This document shows, piece by piece, positions 60,060-64,000 of a stretch of DNA of 64,000 nucleotides. Source of the stretch: Nannizziopsis barbatae (Eukaryota > Ascomycota > Eurotiomycetes > Onygenales > Nannizziopsiaceae); NCBI GenBank assembly GCA_014964245.1, contig JACVYH010000001.1, forward strand, positions 6,840,001 through 6,904,000, written 5' to 3'. The notes beneath the pieces were generated by a model, which worked only from the letters and a program-made list of their open reading frames with translations, searched no databases and was not told the origin of the DNA. The translations under genes and the position numbers were made by a program. Position 1 is the first letter of the stretch. Every line of letters starts with the position of its first letter.

Positions 60060-61440
60060 TAAGCTACTTTTATTATGATTAATAATAATAATAACTCTGG
60101 TTTTACTCAGACAAGCAAGTTCTTTAATATTGCTCTTACATTAAGTAATGCTTGATAAAACTACCTACCAAAATAAACAAAGCAGCTTCTTTCACATGTG
60201 GAAGAGATTGAAAGCTTGAACAAGAGCAGCATGTTCTATGATTTTAAGACAGTTATTCTGAAACTTAAGCATGATAACTCTGAAGAGAAATGCATTTTAA
60301 TAAAGAAACTTGAGATTGCTCAGCATAAACTGCATATTAAAAAGCTTCACAAGAAGCTAGCAGCTATCAACCAGCAGATTAAGAGCATAGTACCTGCTTC
60401 TAATTCCAATCATGCAGTTTCTGCTGATACATCTTACTTGAAATATCATATATTAGTATAACCAGTGTTAAACATGCTAATAATTCTCATTCAGTTTCAG
60501 TTATTACTTCAGAACTTTTCTACAGAATGTATAAATCATATCATGAAGTTACATCATGAAATCTCAGCAGATAATGTTCCAGTAGCAGGCATTTTCATGA
60601 CTAAAGCTCAGAAATCTGAAAACATTTAAACTGACTTAAATACAGACTTAGTATGAGTAAGATCATTATCTCATGATAATAAAGTTAGCAAGACTTCATC
60701 TTACAAGAACATGAAGAAATTTCAAGTAAAAAACATGCATGAATTGAAAGACTTCATGACAGCAAGTTACATTTTTCACAGATATAATTACACATACTTT
60801 ACAGGATAAGAGAAGCATAAGATGCTTAAGACTATGCAGTACTTTAATATTATACTTCTTTAAAAATAAGAATTTTACATAAATTTTCTGTCTAAGCTAT
60901 CTACTTGAGCACAGCTTAAGAACTAGCTGAAGAATTAAATTATGAATCTGGAACAAGTCTATAAAACTTCTCAAATGCAGTATAAGAAAGCTAAATAATG
61001 TGAAAATTAAAATGTGCATGACTTCACACATATTTTAAAGATATTTAAGCATCAGTTGCAGAAATCCTATATTAAAAAACAGCAGATGATGCATCTTTAT
61101 ATGAAAATTCTTCTTGAAATTCACATGAAATTTAATAAATACTCAGAAAAAGTTAACACTCTTAGCTATGAAATGCTAATCTCTCATCTCTTTAATATGA
61201 AAGATAACATTCCAGCCTGCCAGATGCTGTTATGAAATAGCAATAATAAAAGTAAAAAAAACAGAAATTAAAAAAAAAAGAATACTGACAGTAATAAAAA
61301 TGCATGAAAAAAGCATAAATTTAATTCTGATAAAAACAAAAACTTTAATGAAAAAGACTTCTGGTGTAACCATCATAAACATCACAGACACATTATTTTG
61401 AATTATAAAATCTTTAAAAGCTAAAGAACTGCAGATGAGA
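60060..61440 (+). pseudogene. G1 gag with a CHHC-type zinc knuckle
   Basis: The frame is readable from about 60060, with stops. Open stretches lie at 60198-60461 (starting at an internal GTG, so not the true start) and 61014-61235. The N-terminal part is a Lys/Glu coiled-coil; the 61.0-61.2 kb part is Lys/Met/His-rich. The knuckle at about 61363-61404 has the spacing of CX2CX4HX4C. The second ligand is His and the last is Tyr, the latter explained by TGT to TAT. A Lys-rich linker leads to the protease. Gag packages the element RNA. Confidence 0.75.
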
Positions 61441-61499
61441 AGAAAGCTAAGAACAGCAAAAAGCTAAAAAACTAGTCAAGAGAATTCTGAACACTGCTG

Positions 61500-64000
61500 T
61501 AGCTTTCAGAATTAGTAAAAAAAGATAAAGTCTGCTCAGTTTTCTAATCACAGTTTAAATTTAAATTTCTAGAAATTTAAAAACAGTTCTAATCTTGGTT
61601 AACTTTAGAGCTAAAGCTAACTTTGTTAATAACATTTGAATAAAGAAAAATAGCTTAGAAATTAACTCATCTTAATGCAGAATGATTAAGATCTTGAGTA
61701 AGCATCATATGCATACTTTTAGTAGAATAAACCTTAATATTAGTGCTATTGATAATCAGAAAAGTACACATATTATTTCTCATGAGTTTTAAATAATTAA
61801 TCTAGAAGACTATAATATGATTCTCAGCTTTTTCTAGTTATAGAACATTAATCTTCTGGTTAACTGAGCAGAAAATGACTGGACCTACTGATTAAATCTC
61901 TTAAATATTATTCTTGAAGAAGTCCTGTCACTTACTGCTAGAAATCTTAATGTTAACATGAATCTTATGACTGCTGAGAATGCTACTAATGAACTACTTA
62001 GTAAGACTAGTACTTATCTGATTTACTTAAAAACAGACATAAAAACACATGATAAGCAGCTCATCATGGCTTACCAGATTAAATTCAGCAATATATCTGC
62101 TAATCTTCATCTGTTTATATAATCATAATCATATCTCTTCTTTAAAAAGACAGTACTTAATTCTCATCAATACTCATATGCAGAATATGTGATTAAGATG
62201 AAACTAGAAAAAAAATCTTCATTTCTTTTAATTTATAATCTTTTAACTACTAAGTTAGAGATTCTGTGCAAATACATTATTACTACATTAAATAAAAAGT
62301 AAATTTCCTCATTAAAGTCATCTGCAGGAGCATTTATACTGTTTACATTAAAGAAGAACAGAAATCTGAGACTTTATGTAAATTACAAGTAATTAAATCA
62401 CATTATAATCAAGAACAAGCACTCATTGCTACTTATTACTGAGAATCTTAACTGTCTTAACAGCATAAAAGTCTTCTCAAAGTGCAATCTTCATGATGCT
62501 TATTACTGTATAAATATTAAGTAAGAAGACTGCTGGCTGACAGCTTTCTAAATCTGATATGATTATTATGAATTTAATGTTATGTCTTTTAATCTTATGA
62601 ATGCCCCAGCTACATTTCAGGCCTATATTAATGAAGCTCTTGCTGACATTTTAAATAACTTTATTATAATTTACTTAAATGATATTCTTATCTTTTTAAA
62701 CTTAATGAAGAAGTATAAAAAACATGTTCAGGCTATCATGAAGTGCCTTAATTATGCTAATTTATATATAAAAAACAGCAAGTGTAAATTTGCTACTGAC
62801 AGAATATCATTCTTAGATTTTATTGTTAAACCTGATAGCATATCTATAAAACAAGATTAAATCAAGACTATTTGCAAATGATCTTAGTTTAAAAGCATTA
62901 AGAAGATTCTCATCTTCTTAGAATTTATAAATTTTTACTACAGGTTCATTAAAGCCTATTTAAAGATCACTCATTCTTTTCATGAGCTTATTAAAGAAGA
63001 GAAAAAAGATTAGCAGAAAGTACTGTTTCATTAGTTAAAGAATGCTCAGAGTACTTTTAACTGTCTTAAAATTACTTTCATCATCATTTCACTTCTCACA
63101 CATTTTAATATTCAGAGAAAGATTCTTCTTGAGATTAATGCATTTACTTTTACTATTGCTGAAATTCTATCACAGTTGCAAGATGATGATTTCTGGCATT
63201 TTATTATCTTCTACAGCTGCAAGCTCATTGATGTGAAAACACATTATGATACACATGATAAGAAGCTCTTAGTAATAATTATTTTATTTAAATACTAAAG
63301 ATACTACTTGAAAGAAAGCTAGCATTCAGTAATTATCTTATCTGATCATGCTAATCTATAATATTTTATGATGACTAAAATGTTAAACAGGCACCAGGCA
63401 AGATGAGCAGAAACATTTAATGCATATGACTTTATTCTCTTACATTATTTAAGTAAGCTAAATTCAGCAGACATATCCAGTCATCATGCAGATTATGCTA
63501 AATTCTATCATAATGAAATGATGCTTTCTACTTTACAGATAAAGCTTTAACATAAAGTTAAATCAGAATAATTAATCAAGATTACAGAATCATTTCAAAT
63601 CCTCACTAATTACATACAAGTGTATGATGAAAAATGTAAAGCACTCTTTCATATTTTATCTCTTTCTTTCATGAAGAGCATGACTTAAAATAAAGATAAT
63701 AATATCTCTCTCATATTAAAAACACATCTTGCATGCTATTATCAGTCTACTACAGGTGTTAAAGACTCTTCTAGAAGTCTCATGCTGTGAATATTAATTA
63801 ATGCTGCACTAGTATCTGAAACAGCTTATTCTGACTTATCTGAATTTCTGATTTCACTTCTTGCTCAAGTCTAAAAGCTTGATTTCTTTATCATTACTCA
63901 GAAAAAGAAAGTTATAAACTTAAATAGCAAGTTTAAAACTAGCAGATTAACATGAATGATTAATAATGATATTCTTCATGTTGATAATTATATTTTTATC
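61500..64000 (+). pseudogene. G1 pol, best copy: protease, RT, RNase H, start of integrase (partial)
   Basis: The protease region is near 61590-61680, where Leu-Val-Asn-Phe-Arg-Ala replaces the Asp-Ser-Gly site. RT starts near 62150 and shows Leu-Tyr-Val-Asn-Tyr-Lys, Asn-Leu-His-Asp-Ala-Tyr and, in the open stretch 62582-62860, Met-Asn-Ala-Pro-Ala-Thr-Phe-Gln-Ala-Tyr. Tyr-Leu-Asn-Asp is at 62672-62683, with the first catalytic Asp now Asn. RNase H shows Tyr-Asp-Thr-His-Asp-Lys-Lys-Leu-Leu (about 63246-63275), then Leu-Ser-Asp-His-Ala-Asn-Leu and the Arg-His-Gln-Ala-Arg-Trp block. The 63042-63236 open stretch is in another frame and is a shadow. It continues past the window. Confidence 0.85.

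Larger units (their letters stand above)
59698..64000 (+). mobile_element. Ty3/gypsy chromovirus, family G1, 5' half (runs past window end)
   Basis: The 5' LTR is 59698-59920, then gag, protease, RT, RNase H and the start of integrase, collinear with the inverted G1 copy at 10592 to about 6300. It is the best preserved G1 copy, with the longest open stretches, so it is probably the most recent insertion. It inserted into the S fragment; the candidate left duplication is TAACC (59693-59697). Confidence 0.9.

Noticed and set aside
1..64000. Mitochondrial genome or bacterial AT-rich DNA
   Set aside because: Nested LTR retrotransposons, hAT and Tc1 elements with TSDs and transition-type decay point to fungal nuclear heterochromatin. 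I saw no mitochondrial genes, rRNA or tRNA.

Overview
This window is a transposon graveyard from a filamentous fungus. It is most likely an ascomycete AT-rich isochore hit by repeat-induced point mutation (RIP) or a related C-to-T process. I see no host housekeeping gene, rRNA or tRNA. Nearly every long frame is broken by stops of the kind expected when CGN, CAA and TGG codons are mutated. CpG is almost absent except in one GC-rich island. The organism call is inferred from the element families and the mutation pattern, not from a host gene.

Positions 1-42904 form one nested stack, resolved by terminal repeats and target-site duplications (TSDs). The oldest visible layer is a Ty3/gypsy chromovirus copy on the minus strand (family G1, 223-bp LTRs). 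Its pieces lie at 14758-16510, 26128-27170 and 39264-42904. It was split by (i) a hAT element ending at 14757 that begins before the window, (ii) a second chromovirus family (G2) at 16511-26127 with TSD ATATA, and (iii) another hAT copy at 27171-39263 with TSD ATAATTAT. The first hAT copy is itself interrupted by an element with long terminal inverted repeats at 2085-13236 (TSD TAGAAAAA). That element was in turn hit by a complete G1 element at 2391-10592 (TSD TCAAG). The hAT copy at 27171-39263 also carries a Tc1-type transposase (DD34E) near 28.2-29.35 kb.

Positions 42905-44507 are unassigned AT-rich DNA. Positions 44508-46265 are an abrupt GC- and CpG-rich island made mostly of about seven tandem copies of a 220-228 bp unit. 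A second G2 element fills 46524-56327 (TSD CTACT) and contains a 716-bp solo-LTR-like insert. A decayed Ty1/copia pol follows at about 56.7-59.5 kb. A fragment of the 716-bp repeat comes next, then the 5' half of a plus-strand G1 element (59698 to the window end), the best preserved G1 copy.

The domain order gag, protease, reverse transcriptase, RNase H, integrase, GPY/F and chromodomain can be followed in G1 and G2. The less expected content is extra coding capacity. G2 has a sense-strand second ORF of about 735 codons after the chromodomain. G1 has an antisense frame of at least 440 codons between pol and the 3' LTR. The hAT element has a minus-strand frame of about 1,400 codons, divergent from its transposase. 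I could not assign any of the three to a known family. All reading-frame statements come from hand translation.
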